Origin: Arcobacter sp.
GTDB lineage: Bacteria > Campylobacterota > Campylobacteria > Campylobacterales > Arcobacteraceae
NCBI GenBank assembly: GCA_002869535.1
Contig: PKUK01000002.1
Location: forward strand, 124,001 to 188,000
DNA: 64,000 nucleotides
Direction of reading: 5' to 3'
The stretch's first letter is position 1; each line of letters opens with the position of its first letter. Shown here one piece after another: positions 63,879 to 64,000 of this stretch. The notes beneath the pieces were generated by a model. It ran no database searches and had not been told where the DNA came from. It saw only the letters and a list, made by a program, of their open reading frames with translations. The translations under genes and the position numbers were made by a program.

Positions 63879-64000
63879 TTATTTATTTTTATTAGAAAAG
63901 ATATTTTCTGCCCATTCTGTAACAGGACCTCTTAATACTTTTTGTAGTTCAATAGCAAATATATTTACTAAAGATGATTCTTCTTTTGTGGATTTTAATA
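63879..64000 (-). CDS. C-terminal end of a minus-strand gene, partial
   Basis: The frame is open from the window edge to a TAA (plus-strand 63879-63881) and codes about 40 residues, ...NIFAIELQKVLRGPVTEWAENIFSNKNK. The start lies outside the window. I do not recognise the family. It would be upstream of the hydroxyacid dehydrogenase gene on the same strand, separated by the 26-bp palindrome. Confidence 0.5.
   Translation of the reverse strand, partial: LKSTKEESSLVNIFAIELQKVLRGPVTEWAENIFSNKNK

Noticed and set aside
1-64000. tRNA, rRNA, insertion sequences or prophage genes
   Set aside because: No cloverleaf-type sequence, rRNA segment, transposase or phage structural gene was recognised on either strand.

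Overview
The window is AT-rich, densely coded DNA from a Campylobacterota bacterium, most likely an Arcobacteraceae member (Arcobacter sensu lato) that fixes nitrogen. This rests on the gene content: GatB-dependent tRNA amidation, LutABC plus FAD/Fe-S D-lactate dehydrogenase, sensor kinases with an HQWRQPL-type H-box, and a compact nif accessory island. Taxonomy is inferred from this content, since no rRNA gene or tRNA was seen.

Layout. (1) 1-11.15 kb is a nif accessory island: a NifX-family protein, nif ferredoxin, a HicB-like/Sel1/NifU-type reading frame, nifX, a flavodiiron protein, a YbfB/YjiJ-like MFS carrier, a NifO/ArsC-like nitrogenase-associated protein, nifB, nifV, a GNAT-like protein, a DUF683 (Rop-like) protein, a small Cys-rich protein, an LRR protein and a short NifQ-like protein. 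nifHDK and nifEN are outside the window. Four sigma-54-type promoters sharing GGAA-N7-TGCAT drive it, three of them exactly 35 bp from the start codon. (2) 11.2-17 kb is housekeeping: an RluA-family synthase, purB, nrdA, nrdB. (3) 17-18.3 kb holds a broken AbiC-like phage-defence gene set between two palindrome-rich elements. (4) 18.3-37.9 kb is mixed: a thioesterase, LysE exporter, VOC protein, lipoprotein, OmpA protein, phosphatase, nitrilase, phosphohexomutase, di-haem peroxidase, histidine kinase, proA, adenylate cyclase, AcuI-type reductase with HxlR regulator, FetB-like permease, gpsA, gatB and a SurA-like chaperone. (5) 38-49.8 kb is one minus-strand lactate module: LutABC, a two-component system, a TRAP transporter and D-lactate dehydrogenase. 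(6) 49.9-59.7 kb has a methyltransferase, dCMP deaminase, accBC, a DEAD-box helicase, a PiT phosphate transporter, an AEC transporter and asnB. (7) 59.9-64 kb has an RHH protein and a minus-strand operon of a D-2-hydroxyacid dehydrogenase, a Phd-like protein and a two-subunit fumarate reductase/succinate dehydrogenase-like enzyme.

The most striking feature is a set of genes that are intact except for one substitution. Six reading frames (Sel1-NifU, nifX, the AbiC-like gene, a histidine kinase, gatB and asnB) carry a single in-frame stop codon with good homology on both sides, and the AEC gene has ATC where a well-placed ATG is expected. gatB is normally essential in this group. All three stop codons also end intact genes here, so recoding is unlikely. 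Either the consensus contains substitution errors (most stops can be explained by G:C to T:A changes) or the genome is accumulating nonsense mutations. Other points of interest are an SD-masking hairpin before the DUF683 gene, a 26-bp palindrome over the SD of the hydroxyacid dehydrogenase, and a 41-bp direct repeat bracketing a lipoprotein gene.
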